Position numbers and translations under genes: made by a program. Of a DNA stretch of 64,000 bases, positions 35,183 through 43,255 are shown piece by piece. This DNA is from Bog-473 sp963791455. Lineage in GTDB: Bacteria; Actinomycetota; Acidimicrobiia; Acidimicrobiales; RAAP-2. The notes below the pieces were generated by a model. It ran no database searches and had not been told where the DNA came from. It saw nothing but the letters and a program-made list of their open reading frames with translations. Every line of letters starts with the position of its first letter. The first letter of the stretch is position 1. The stretch spans positions 1,426,001-1,490,000 of the forward strand of contig CAWBSM010000002.1 of assembly GCA_963791455.1 (NCBI GenBank). The letters run 5' to 3'.

Positions 35183-36354
35183 TAGGAATCCAGCCCGAGG
35201 TAACGCCTGATGTTCCCGCCGACGATTGCCGGCGCCACCTCAGCACCCACTGCGCCGACCACGGCCGCCAGCGACTCGTTGCTGTAGCCGTACGTGCTCT
35301 CGTTGTGTGGGAAATCGGTGGACCACATCACCCTCTCGGGCCCGATGCGGTCGACGAGCTCCAGTCCGAGTGGATCGACCATGAACGACGCGCACATGTG
35401 GTGATCCCAGTAATACCTCGGCTCGTGTTGCACCTTGAGGTTCGCCAGGTGCTCGAAGGACGCCGCGATGTGCTCCGCGTCCTGAATGGCCGATGGCACC
35501 CAGTTGATGCCACCCTCGAAGTAGCCGATGCGGAGCCCGGGATGACGGTCGAGGATGCCGCCAAAAATGTACTTGGCAAAGGTGTCTCGGAACGGCGCCA
35601 CGGACTGGAGCATCCCGATGCTCACCGCATTGAACTCGTTCGGCGTCGCGGGCGGGCTCTCACCGATGTGGTGCGACACCGGCACTTGCGCCTCCTCGAT
35701 CGCGTCCCACACTCCATCCATCGCGGTGCTTGCGTAGTCGATCGGTTGTTTCTCCAGATCCTTGCCCGGTGTCAGCGGCATGAGGAACGTCTTCAACCCG
35801 AGCGCCTTCAGCTCGTTCACCGTCCGGCGTGCACCCTCGGCATCCCACCAGTTGATGAGGCCTACGCCGAAGATCCGGTTGTTTGAGCGCTCCTGGACCT
35901 CGGCGATGTGCTCGTTGTATATCCGGAAACAGAGCTCGCGAACCTCTCGGTCCGGCCACCCGAAAAGGGCGAGCACCGAGTTCGGGAACGCCAATTCCTT
36001 GGCGATCCCCTCCGACTCGAGCGCCGCCAGTCGCGCCTCGACATCTCCCGTGTGGGACCCGGAGACGGGGTCGTACTGCGTGAGTACCTCGATGAACTCG
36101 GGCACGAGGATGGATTTCCCGTCCATGCCGATCACCCAGCCGCCGCGCACGTTCATGACCCGCGGCGCTCGCTCCTTCATGCTTTGGGGAAAGCGCTCGT
36201 AGAAGATGTCCTCCGCCAACGAGATGTGGTCGTCGGCGGAGAAGATCTCGGTCCCAGCAGGGAGCCCGAGGTCGATAAGAGGCCCGGGGTGGCGATCCTT
36301 CGGTGCCCCCAGACCGTCGGGCGGGTAGGTCAGCGTCCTCGAATTACCGGTCAT
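35182..36354 (-). CDS. Amidohydrolase family metal-dependent hydrolase
   Basis: About 390 residues. GTEIFSADDHISLAEDIFYERFP gives the first metal motif (DDH in place of DxH). YIFGGILDRHPGLRIGYFEGGINWVPSAIQD and VMWSTDFPHNESTYGYS, with IVGGNIRRYLGL at the end, are typical of the PF04909 group related to the gene at 6119 but clearly a different subgroup. It should hydrolyse or decarboxylate a ring-derived acid. ATG 36354 is preferred on the family N terminus; GGGGGAG lies directly before it, which is closer than usual. First gene of the leftward operon. Confidence 0.83.
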   Translation of the reverse strand: MTGNSRTLTYPPDGLGAPKDRHPGPLIDLGLPAGTEIFSADDHISLAEDIFYERFPQSMKERAPRVMNVRGGWVIGMDGKSILVPEFIEVLTQYDPVSGSHTGDVEARLAALESEGIAKELAFPNSVLALFGWPDREVRELCFRIYNEHIAEVQERSNNRIFGVGLINWWDAEGARRTVNELKALGLKTFLMPLTPGKDLEKQPIDYASTAMDGVWDAIEEAQVPVSHHIGESPPATPNEFNAVSIGMLQSVAPFRDTFAKYIFGGILDRHPGLRIGYFEGGINWVPSAIQDAEHIAASFEHLANLKVQHEPRYYWDHHMCASFMVDPLGLELVDRIGPERVMWSTDFPHNESTYGYSNESLAAVVGAVGAEVAPAIVGGNIRRYLGLDS

Positions 36355-36403
36355 CTCCCCCGCTTCGCTCTTCAACGGATGGTCGCAGAATGGCAGATTA
36401 CTT

Positions 36404-36415
36404 CGGTCTCGTAGC
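36404..36415. promoter_or_regulatory. Shared promoter motif CGGTCTCGTAGC, copy 1
   Basis: This 12-base word lies 50 bases above the amidohydrolase start and recurs exactly at 40538-40549, just above the minus SDR. On minus it reads GCTACGAGACCG. It could be half of a regulator site linking the two promoters. Confidence 0.35.
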
Positions 36416-36481
36416 AATCGTCAATGGACCCTGCTAGCTTGCTGCGAGTTGAGAGAGGTGTGAGGTCAGAGAGGGCGTGAC

Positions 36482-38161
36482 ATGACGACGTGGGACTCCA
36501 GCGTCGACCTCGCGATCGTCGGATCCGGCGGGGGCGGCATGGTCGCCGCGTTGACCGCGGCGGACGCCGGAGCCAGCGCGCTGGTGCTCGAGAAGCAGCA
36601 GCGGGTGGGCGGCTCGACCGCGATGTCCGGCGGGATCGTCTGGGTCCCGAACAACCCGGTGATGCGCGCCGAGGGGGTGCCGGACTCCTACGAAGACGCC
36701 ATGGCCCATTTCGAAGCCGTCGTAGGGGATGTGGGGCCGGCCTCCTCCCTCGAGCGTCGACATGCCTTTCTGACGGCAGGACCGGAGATGGTCTCGTTCC
36801 TCCAGGAGCGTGGCGTTCGCTTCGTCCACTGCCCCGGCTACAGCGACTACTACTCGAGCGCCAAGGGCGGCCACGACGTCGGACGCGGAATCGAACCGGT
36901 TCCGTTCGACGGCCGTGTGCTGGGCGGATGGCTCGAGAGGTTGCAACCAGGGCTCGCAAAGAGCATCGGCCTCGCCGTGATGACGAACGAAGCGCGCTCC
37001 CTCTCCCACTACAACCGCAGCATCCACGCCTTCACGATCTCGGCACGCGTCGTGCTCCGGACCTATGCGGCGCGGCTTCGACGTCAGGCCCTGCTGACGA
37101 ACGGCGCCTCATTGATCGCCCAGCTCCTGCACATCGCAATCACCGACGGCGTCCCGGTCTGGACGGATGCGCCGCTCGAGGACCTGATCGTCGAGCGGGG
37201 CCGCGTGGTGGGGGTGCGCACCGTTCGAGCAGGAGCGCCGGTGCTGGTCCGCGCCCGCCAGGGTGTCCTACTGGCCTCCGGTGGATTCGCCCACAACGTC
37301 GAGATGCGCGAACAGTTCGGCGGCGACCAACCGAACCGGGCGAGATGGTCGATCGCGAACCCGGGGGACACGGGCGAGACGCTCCAGACCGCCATGCGGA
37401 TCGGCGCGAAGACCGACTTGATGGACGAAGCCTGGTGGCTTCCGTCGCCCCGGACGGGGAGATTCGGGCAGTCGACGCTCGACCAGGCGCGTCAGCGCCC
37501 ACGCACGATATACGTGGACGCAGCGGGGCACCGGTTCGTGAACGAGTCGAACTCCTACATGGAAGTCGGCAAGGCGATGTACGCCCGCGACAAGACCAGC
37601 CGCGCCGTTCCGTGTTGGCTCATCTTCGACGACCGCTACCGCAAACGATACGCACACGCGCGCACCAGCCCCCCCGGTCGGTTCCCACGCGAATTGCTCG
37701 AGAGCGGACTCCTGAAGCAAGCGTGGACTCTCGACGATCTCGCCCACGTGTGCGGCATCGATTCCGCAGGCCTGTGCGAGACGGTCGAGGGGTTCAACAG
37801 GAATGCGACGCGGGGCGTCGACCCCGACTACGGGAGAGGCGAATCCGCCTACAACCGGGCGCTGGGCGACCCCAACCACCGGGTGCACCCCTGCCTCGGC
37901 CCCATCGACAAACCCCCGTACTACGCGGTCCAGGTCGTGCCGGGCGACATCGGCACCTGCGGCGGACTCGTGACAAACGAACACGCCCAAGTGGTGGACG
38001 CCGATGACCGGCCGATCCCAGGGCTGTACGCGACCGGCAACGGCACGGCAACCGTCATGGGCCGCCACTACCTCGGACCCGGCGCGAGCATCGCCAACAC
38101 AATGGTCTTCGGCTACCTCGCGGCACGCCACGCCAACGGTGAAAATGGCAGGGGTTCATAA
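36482..38161 (+). CDS. FAD-dependent 3-ketosteroid Delta1-dehydrogenase-like oxidoreductase
   Basis: 559 residues. LAIVGSGGGGMVAALTAADAG is the FAD-binding motif, followed by VLEKQQRVGGSTAMSGGIVWVPNNPVM. The C terminus has PGLYATGNGTATVMGRHYLGPGASIANTMVFGYLAARHA, matching KstD/fumarate-reductase-type flavoproteins. KstD desaturates ring A of 3-ketosteroids. Close relatives act on other cyclic ketones, so a steroid substrate is likely but not proven. It is divergent from the amidohydrolase operon and points toward the ferredoxin/P450 pair. Confidence 0.83.
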   Translation: MTTWDSSVDLAIVGSGGGGMVAALTAADAGASALVLEKQQRVGGSTAMSGGIVWVPNNPVMRAEGVPDSYEDAMAHFEAVVGDVGPASSLERRHAFLTAGPEMVSFLQERGVRFVHCPGYSDYYSSAKGGHDVGRGIEPVPFDGRVLGGWLERLQPGLAKSIGLAVMTNEARSLSHYNRSIHAFTISARVVLRTYAARLRRQALLTNGASLIAQLLHIAITDGVPVWTDAPLEDLIVERGRVVGVRTVRAGAPVLVRARQGVLLASGGFAHNVEMREQFGGDQPNRARWSIANPGDTGETLQTAMRIGAKTDLMDEAWWLPSPRTGRFGQSTLDQARQRPRTIYVDAAGHRFVNESNSYMEVGKAMYARDKTSRAVPCWLIFDDRYRKRYAHARTSPPGRFPRELLESGLLKQAWTLDDLAHVCGIDSAGLCETVEGFNRNATRGVDPDYGRGESAYNRALGDPNHRVHPCLGPIDKPPYYAVQVVPGDIGTCGGLVTNEHAQVVDADDRPIPGLYATGNGTATVMGRHYLGPGASIANTMVFGYLAARHANGENGRGS

Positions 38162-38167
38162 TGCTTT

Positions 38168-38377
38168 TCAGATCGCCTTCACGCCATCCCGATCGACCGT
38201 GATGGCGTGGGCGGGACACTTTTGCGCTGCGGCGAGGATCGTGTCTTCGGAAGCAGCGGTGGAATCAACGACGAAAGCGACGCTGTCGTCGTCCAGGTCG
38301 AAGGCGCCCGGGGCTTCGTACACGCAGTTCCCCGAGCCCATGCACACGTCGCGGTCGATCTTGACTTCGAGGCTCAT
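38168..38377 (-). CDS. [3Fe-4S]-type ferredoxin
   Basis: 69 residues from ATG 38377. Cys12 and Cys18 lie in CMGSGNC and Cys54 in KCPAHAI. The usual fourth cysteine of 4Fe-4S proteins is absent, so a [3Fe-4S] cluster is expected, as in ferredoxins that feed actinobacterial P450s. It is convergent with the KstD-like gene and divergent from the P450 at 38416, its most likely partner. No ferredoxin reductase is adjacent. Confidence 0.88.
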   Translation of the reverse strand: MSLEVKIDRDVCMGSGNCVYEAPGAFDLDDDSVAFVVDSTAASEDTILAAAQKCPAHAITVDRDGVKAI

Positions 38378-38415
38378 GGGTCGATCGTAGGCCCTCACGC
38401 GGATAGAGGATGCAC

Positions 38416-39693
38416 ATGACCGAGTTCGAGAACCTCAACTTCTTCACGGACCGATCGGTCCAGGACGAGCCCTACCCCTACTTTGACTGGGTGCGACAGC
38501 AGGGGCCCGTGTGGCAGGAGCCACACTACGGCCACTACATGATCACGGGTCACCCCGAAGCAATGGCGATCTATGGTGACCCTGCATCGTTCCCACCGAA
38601 CGACCCGCCCTCGGGGACGTACTCGTCATGCAATGTGGTGTGCGGGTCGTTCGTCAAGTTCTCATTTCCCCTGGAGGGCGACGACGTCAGCGACCTCATC
38701 GCGAAGTACCGGCACGAGCTGCCCTTTAGCGATCAACTCCCCTCGTTCGACCCGCCGAACCACACGGCGCATCGCCATCTGCTGATGCGCCTGATCACTC
38801 CGAAACGGCTCAAGGAGAACGAGGACTTCATGTGGCGATTCGCCGACGGTCTGATCGACAAGTTTCTCGATGAGGGATCGTGCGAGATGGTCGGCGCCTA
38901 CGCGGAACCGTTCACCCTCACCGTGATCGCCGACCTCGAGGGCGTGCCCCAGGCTGATCACTCTCTTTTTCGCGAGCGGCTGTCCACGGTTCATCAGGAC
39001 GTCGGCCACAAGCCGCTCGAGTTCCTCTACGAAAGATTCAGCGGGTACATCGAGGATCGTCGTCACAACCCGCGGACGGACGTCTTGACCGGCCTGGCTA
39101 CCGCGACCTTCCCGGACGGCTCGACGCCCGAGGTGAAGGACGCCGCGTTGATCGCCGCCAATCTCTTCGCCGGTGGCCAGGAGACCACGGTGCGGCTGCT
39201 GTCCTTCGCGCTGCGGATGCTCGGCGAGCGGCCCGACCTGCAGAGAATCGTTCGTGACGAGCGTGACCGTATCCCCAACTTCATTGAAGAGACTCTTCGG
39301 CTGGAGAGCCCACTACGAACACAGTTCCGGATGGCACGCGTCAACACCCAGCTGGCAGGGGTTGACATCGCCGCCGGCGGGTCGGTCTTGCTCATACCAG
39401 GCGCGTGCAACCGCGATCCCCGGGTGTTCGAAAACCCATACGACTTCGACATTGACCGTGCCAACGCCCGGCAGCACATCGCCTTCGGACACGGTATCCA
39501 CACCTGTGCGGGGGCGCCGCTGGCCCGCGCCGAGGGTCGGGTGACGATCAACCGATTCCTCGATCGCACGACGGACATCACGATCTCCGAGAAGCACCAC
39601 GGTCCGAGGGATGCCCGGTGCTACGACTACCTGCCCACCTTCTTCCTGCGCGGCCTTGAACGTCTCTATCTCGACTTCGAGCCCCTAACCTGA
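38416..39693 (+). CDS. Cytochrome P450
   Basis: About 425 residues. The N terminus reads FFTDRSVQDEPYPYFDWVRQQGPV. The I-helix has GGQETTVRLLSF, ExxR is EETLRLESPLR, and the heme loop FGHGIHTCAGAPLARAE places Cys near residue 364. The Ala-Gly-x-x-Thr of the I-helix is Gly-Gly-Gln-Glu-Thr, still with the O2-activating Thr. GGATAGAGG gives good spacing to ATG 38416; ATG 38410 is possible. It is next to its probable ferredoxin. With the KstD-like enzyme it suggests hydroxylation and desaturation of a polycyclic substrate. Confidence 0.92.
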   Translation: MTEFENLNFFTDRSVQDEPYPYFDWVRQQGPVWQEPHYGHYMITGHPEAMAIYGDPASFPPNDPPSGTYSSCNVVCGSFVKFSFPLEGDDVSDLIAKYRHELPFSDQLPSFDPPNHTAHRHLLMRLITPKRLKENEDFMWRFADGLIDKFLDEGSCEMVGAYAEPFTLTVIADLEGVPQADHSLFRERLSTVHQDVGHKPLEFLYERFSGYIEDRRHNPRTDVLTGLATATFPDGSTPEVKDAALIAANLFAGGQETTVRLLSFALRMLGERPDLQRIVRDERDRIPNFIEETLRLESPLRTQFRMARVNTQLAGVDIAAGGSVLLIPGACNRDPRVFENPYDFDIDRANARQHIAFGHGIHTCAGAPLARAEGRVTINRFLDRTTDITISEKHHGPRDARCYDYLPTFFLRGLERLYLDFEPLT

Positions 39694-39715
39694 CGGCAGA
39701 GCGCGCCGCCGAGCC

Positions 39716-40525
39716 TCACGGCGTTGCGGTGGGGGCGTCCTCTGGTGGCCTTGCCGTCGACATGATCAGTTTTGTCTGTGCATACGGTGGACCGGCGGTC
39801 GTGCCACCGTCGATCGGGAGCACGATCCCGGTGACCTGCGCCGCGCGTTCGCTGGCCAGGAAGACCACCGCGTTCGCCACGTCTTCGGGCTGGGCCTCTC
39901 GTTCGAGCGGCTGCATGTAGCGCAGCACCGGCCCCATTTCGTACGTCGTGATGTTCGTGCGGATGTGAGCGGGTGTGAGGCAGTTGACCCGGATACCGTA
40001 GGGCGCGAGATCGATGGCCATGCACTTCGTGACGTGGGCCACGGCCGCCTTCGACGCCCGGTAGGACATCATCCCAGTGCCAGCGTTGACCGCCGCGATC
40101 GAAGCGTTGTTGACGATCGACCCGCCGCCGTGGTCCTTCATGTACCGGGCCGCACGCTGGGTACCAATCATCACCCCAAAGAGGTTCACGCTCATGATGC
40201 GTGAGAAGTCTTCGAGGTCGTCCGGTAGGAACCGCTTGAGCGGACTGCCGATGCCGGCGTTGTTGAACATGATGTCAAGTCCGCCAAACCGTTCAACCGT
40301 AAAGTCCACCACCGCCTGCACCTGGTCCGCATCGCTCACATCGGTCTGCCTGAAGGTCGACGCCTCACCGATGCGCGCGGCGACCTCTTGACCTCGGTCC
40401 ACGTCGATATCCGCAACGACGACCCTCGCTCCCTCTGTCACGAGAGCCTCAGCGGTCGCCCGGCCGATTCCCCCCGCGCCACCGGTCACGATCGCCACCC
40501 TCCCTGCGAGCTCTTGCTGTCTCAT
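39716..40525 (-). CDS. SDR family oxidoreductase
   Basis: 269 residues from ATG 40525. VAIVTGGAGGIGRATAEALV, VVADIDVDRGQEVA (Asp for NAD preference), NNAGIGSP, SIVNNASIAAV, YRASK and VLPIDGG are all present. The Asp after the second strand argues for NAD(H). It converges on the P450 gene. The 12-base motif at 40538 lies 13 bases above its start, overlapping where an initiation or operator site would be. Confidence 0.88.
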   Translation of the reverse strand: MRQQELAGRVAIVTGGAGGIGRATAEALVTEGARVVVADIDVDRGQEVAARIGEASTFRQTDVSDADQVQAVVDFTVERFGGLDIMFNNAGIGSPLKRFLPDDLEDFSRIMSVNLFGVMIGTQRAARYMKDHGGGSIVNNASIAAVNAGTGMMSYRASKAAVAHVTKCMAIDLAPYGIRVNCLTPAHIRTNITTYEMGPVLRYMQPLEREAQPEDVANAVVFLASERAAQVTGIVLPIDGGTTAGPPYAQTKLIMSTARPPEDAPTATP

Positions 40526-40537
40526 GCCATGACCATA

Positions 40538-40549
40538 CGGTCTCGTAGC
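40538..40549. promoter_or_regulatory. Shared promoter motif CGGTCTCGTAGC, copy 2
   Basis: Identical to 36404-36415. Here the slightly larger TACGGTCTCGTA (40536-40547) has inverted arms TACG/CGTA around GTCT. It sits directly before the SDR start, where a bound protein would block transcription or translation initiation. Confidence 0.35.
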
Positions 40550-40624
40550 CGCCTGGAGCCAACCATGGCGCGCTCGAGGTCCCCCTCGGTTGTCACACGC
40601 GCTCCACTCCAATAGGTTCGCGGT

Positions 40625-41569
40625 GTGAGCGCCGAGCCGGCGGGGTCCGAGGAACACCACCAGGTCGTCATCGTCGGCGGGGGAATGGCCGGCGTGAGCT
40701 GTGCTCTCGAGTGTTATGACATCCAACTCGACACCATCGTGCTCGAGACGCACGCGGCGCTGGGCGGCCAGATCGCCGAGATCCCCTTCCACGTGCGCAA
40801 CGTCGCGGCCGGCGTGTTCAACGACGAGCACCCTTTGCCGCTGGCCCTCGAGCAGTCGGCGGCCATCCTCGGCGACCGGGCTCGCCGATCGTGGCCGGTC
40901 GACCGCATCGACCTCGGCGAGCGGTGGGTCGAGTCGACCGGCCGACGGCTCACGGCAGACGCCATCGTGATCGCCACCGGAGTGGCCCTTCGACGTCTGC
41001 CCGCCGCCGTCGACGGGGCCTTCGGCGGAGACGTGACCTACCACCTGGGGCCGGATCTCGGCCGCTTCGCTGGCCGCCCGGTGGTGGTGATCGGCGGTGG
41101 GGACAACGCCACCCTCGACGCTCTGGCCCTGGCACGGAGCGGGTCACCGGTCACCCTGGCGCACCGAGGCGAGCGGCTCACCTCACGGCCGGACATCCAC
41201 GGTGAACTCCGCGACGATCCGCTGATCACCGAACTCGGCGGGTGGGAACTGGACCACGTACGCGGGGGCGACCGGCTGGAGGAAGTGGTGCTTTTGCGCC
41301 CGGCCACCGGCGAGCAACGGTCGGTCAGCGCCGGCGGACTCGTCGTGCAGGTCGGCAAAGCTCCCAGGACCGATCTCTTTCGGGACCAGCTCGAGGTGGA
41401 CCGTTCGGGCGCGGTCGTGGTGGACAACGTGCTGGCGACGTCACGCCTGGGTGTGTTCGCCGCCGGCGACGTGGTCGCTGGCGCCTACTGGAGGATCGCC
41501 AGCGCCATCGGGCAAGGGTCGCTGGCGGCGAGATCCGTCCTGCGGCACCTGGCGGTACCGGCCGCATGA
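40625..41569 (+). CDS. FAD/NAD(P)-binding oxidoreductase, thioredoxin-reductase-like without CXXC
   Basis: 314 residues from GTG 40625. VVIVGGGMAGVSCALEC binds FAD; VVVIGGGDNATLDALALARSG binds NAD(P)H; GVFAAGDVVAGAYWRIASAIGQGSLAARSVL is the C-terminal FAD motif. The fold is that of thioredoxin reductase, but the redox CXXC before the second Rossmann motif is missing (VTYHLGPDLGRFAGR). It therefore cannot reduce a thioredoxin in the usual way and may be a ferredoxin/flavodoxin reductase or oxidise a small molecule. Its stop overlaps the DUF4254-like gene (ATGA), tying it to the queD-queC-glycosyltransferase block it faces. Confidence 0.83.
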   Translation: MSAEPAGSEEHHQVVIVGGGMAGVSCALECYDIQLDTIVLETHAALGGQIAEIPFHVRNVAAGVFNDEHPLPLALEQSAAILGDRARRSWPVDRIDLGERWVESTGRRLTADAIVIATGVALRRLPAAVDGAFGGDVTYHLGPDLGRFAGRPVVVIGGGDNATLDALALARSGSPVTLAHRGERLTSRPDIHGELRDDPLITELGGWELDHVRGGDRLEEVVLLRPATGEQRSVSAGGLVVQVGKAPRTDLFRDQLEVDRSGAVVVDNVLATSRLGVFAAGDVVAGAYWRIASAIGQGSLAARSVLRHLAVPAA

Positions 41570-42198
41570 CCGGCGATCCCTCGCTCGTGCCGCCGGCGAG
41601 CGAGGTGGTGACCCGTTTCCACCGTTGGCTCGATGCCCAAGGACTGCCGGGTGAGCGAGACCCGTCACCCCACCAAAGGGACGCCGACCAACGACCCGAT
41701 GACGACGGCCTTATGCACCTACTGCTGGAGCTCCTCCGTTCGAACTTCGAGCAATGGGAGCTCGAGGACGTGACCCGAAGTGCGGGCGCGGACGATGCGA
41801 TGGTCGCCCGCGCGAAGCGCTCGATCGACCACCACAATCTGGAGCGGCACCGCCTGGCCGAGCAGGTCGACGCCGCCATCGATGCCGCCTTGGTCCAGTC
41901 GACCACTGCCACCCCTTCGACCGAAAGCCCGGCGATGGCCTTCGACCGGCTGTCGGTGCTGACCATCCGCCTGGACCGAACCCATCGAGCCGCCAGGACG
42001 ACCGCGAACGCCGAAGGCGAGTTCGGCCGGCGGCTGCTTCGTCTGAGTGAACAACTGCACGAGCTGGTGAAAGCGATCGACGCCATGCTGGACGACGTCC
42101 GGGCGGGCAGGCGCCGTTTCGTCCTTTATGAGCACCTCAAGCTCTATGCCCCGGAGACCGCACCCCCGAGAGGTGCAGACGGTACCCGCCGCGGTTGA
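41566..42198 (+). CDS. DUF4254-like helical protein
   Basis: 210 residues. LHLLLELLRSNFEQWELEDVTRSAGADDAMVARAKRSIDHHNLERHRLAEQVDAAID recalls the all-helical DUF4254 family, in which I remember a similar N-x-x-x-W-x-x-E-D core. Family function is not known; from memory, members often lie near family-9 glycosyltransferase genes, which is the case here (43252). ATG overlaps the oxidoreductase stop. The 3' end overlaps the convergent beta-propeller-like gene by 62 bases. Confidence 0.65.
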   Translation: MTGDPSLVPPASEVVTRFHRWLDAQGLPGERDPSPHQRDADQRPDDDGLMHLLLELLRSNFEQWELEDVTRSAGADDAMVARAKRSIDHHNLERHRLAEQVDAAIDAALVQSTTATPSTESPAMAFDRLSVLTIRLDRTHRAARTTANAEGEFGRRLLRLSEQLHELVKAIDAMLDDVRAGRRRFVLYEHLKLYAPETAPPRGADGTRRG

Positions 42199-43255
42199 AA
42201 CCGAAGAGGACACGCTGACCGACGGCGGCCGCGTGAGCGATGCCGAGTGACGACTCGGCAAGAGAGGGGGTGGGGGCGAACCGGCCGGTCATGGGATCGG
42301 CCAACCAGTGCAGCCGCCCGGTCCGGCCCACCACGCAGAGCCGGTCTCCTACCGTCACGACCGGCACGCCGCCGTTGCCCCACGCCACCTCATCGGGCAG
42401 CTTGCCGGCAACGAGAGTCTGGCCGTCCAAGGGATCGAGGCCGGCGTAGCGGCCTCCGCGGAGGTCCTCCCACCGGTAGTCGTCGACCGGGGACGCGGTG
42501 AGCTCGCTGCCGGCAGCCCACAGCAGCCGGCCGTCCGAGGCGAAGGCGGCGACCCGGAAGGGCAGGTCCACTTCGAACCGCCTTTGCCACGGTCGCCCGT
42601 CGACCATCTCCACCAGTGTGGCTCGGCCCTCGCCACCCACCGCCACGGCCTGCGCGCGGCCGGCGCCTACGCCGCAGAGAGCGGTGACTCGCCCCCAGCC
42701 TTCGAGTACCGCCTCGGCGTCGAGAGCAGCCGTCCGTAAGCCTGCGTGCACCGGCTCGGAGACCAGCAGGCCGTCGGGAGAGGACCCGGGCCGGGAACTC
42801 ACCAGCCGCGCGCCGACCGCGACCGTGCGCTCGAGATCGTCGGCGAACGAGGTCGATATGACCGGCTGGGCCAGCCTGACCGGCCCCGAGGGCGAGAGCC
42901 CCGACCGAGAAGCGCCTGAAGACGCCAGCTCCGCTGCAGCGAAGCCCAATACCGACCCGAGATGGTTGAGGGTCACCACCAGACCGGCCCCCTCTTCGGC
43001 GAGCGGGAGGATGGCGTGCACGTCGAGGTCATACTGGGAAAGCTCGTCGTCGTTTGGGAAGGCGGTGCGGCCGAAGACGGCGACCGGTTGGCACCGCCGG
43101 TCGGCGAAGACCACGTTTCGTCCGAGGTTGTTCCAGGCGACCAGACTTCCGAGCTCGGCGACGCGTCCGATCCCCTCGGGTTGGGAGTTCCGCACGCCGA
43201 CTTCGGGGTGCGCGTCCACCTCCACCGGCCGGTCGAGGCCGCCGGCGACCGTCAC
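42137..43255 (-). CDS. Beta-propeller-like protein of unknown function
   Basis: About 372 residues from GTG 43255, which overlaps the glycosyltransferase stop (GTGA). Repeating units with a hydrophobic strand and W or G-rich turns are visible: LGSLVAWNNLGRNVVFADRRC, AFASDGRLLWAAGSELTAS, PVVTVGDRLCVVGRTGRLHWLADPMTGRF, VGQRVLFGFNRGGYRLHLS. This suggests a WD40/Kelch-type propeller, but I recognise no named family. There is no signal peptide or membrane segment, so it is probably cytoplasmic. As last gene of the queD-queC-GT9 operon it may be a binding or scaffold partner of the glycosyltransferase. Confidence 0.68.
   Translation of the reverse strand: MTVAGGLDRPVEVDAHPEVGVRNSQPEGIGRVAELGSLVAWNNLGRNVVFADRRCQPVAVFGRTAFPNDDELSQYDLDVHAILPLAEEGAGLVVTLNHLGSVLGFAAAELASSGASRSGLSPSGPVRLAQPVISTSFADDLERTVAVGARLVSSRPGSSPDGLLVSEPVHAGLRTAALDAEAVLEGWGRVTALCGVGAGRAQAVAVGGEGRATLVEMVDGRPWQRRFEVDLPFRVAAFASDGRLLWAAGSELTASPVDDYRWEDLRGGRYAGLDPLDGQTLVAGKLPDEVAWGNGGVPVVTVGDRLCVVGRTGRLHWLADPMTGRFAPTPSLAESSLGIAHAAAVGQRVLFGFNRGGYRLHLSGVRSPGHRA

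Noticed and set aside
38449..38462. Perfect palindrome GGACCGATCGGTCC
   Set aside because: It lies inside the P450 coding sequence and encodes the family-typical TDRSV segment, so the symmetry is probably chance.
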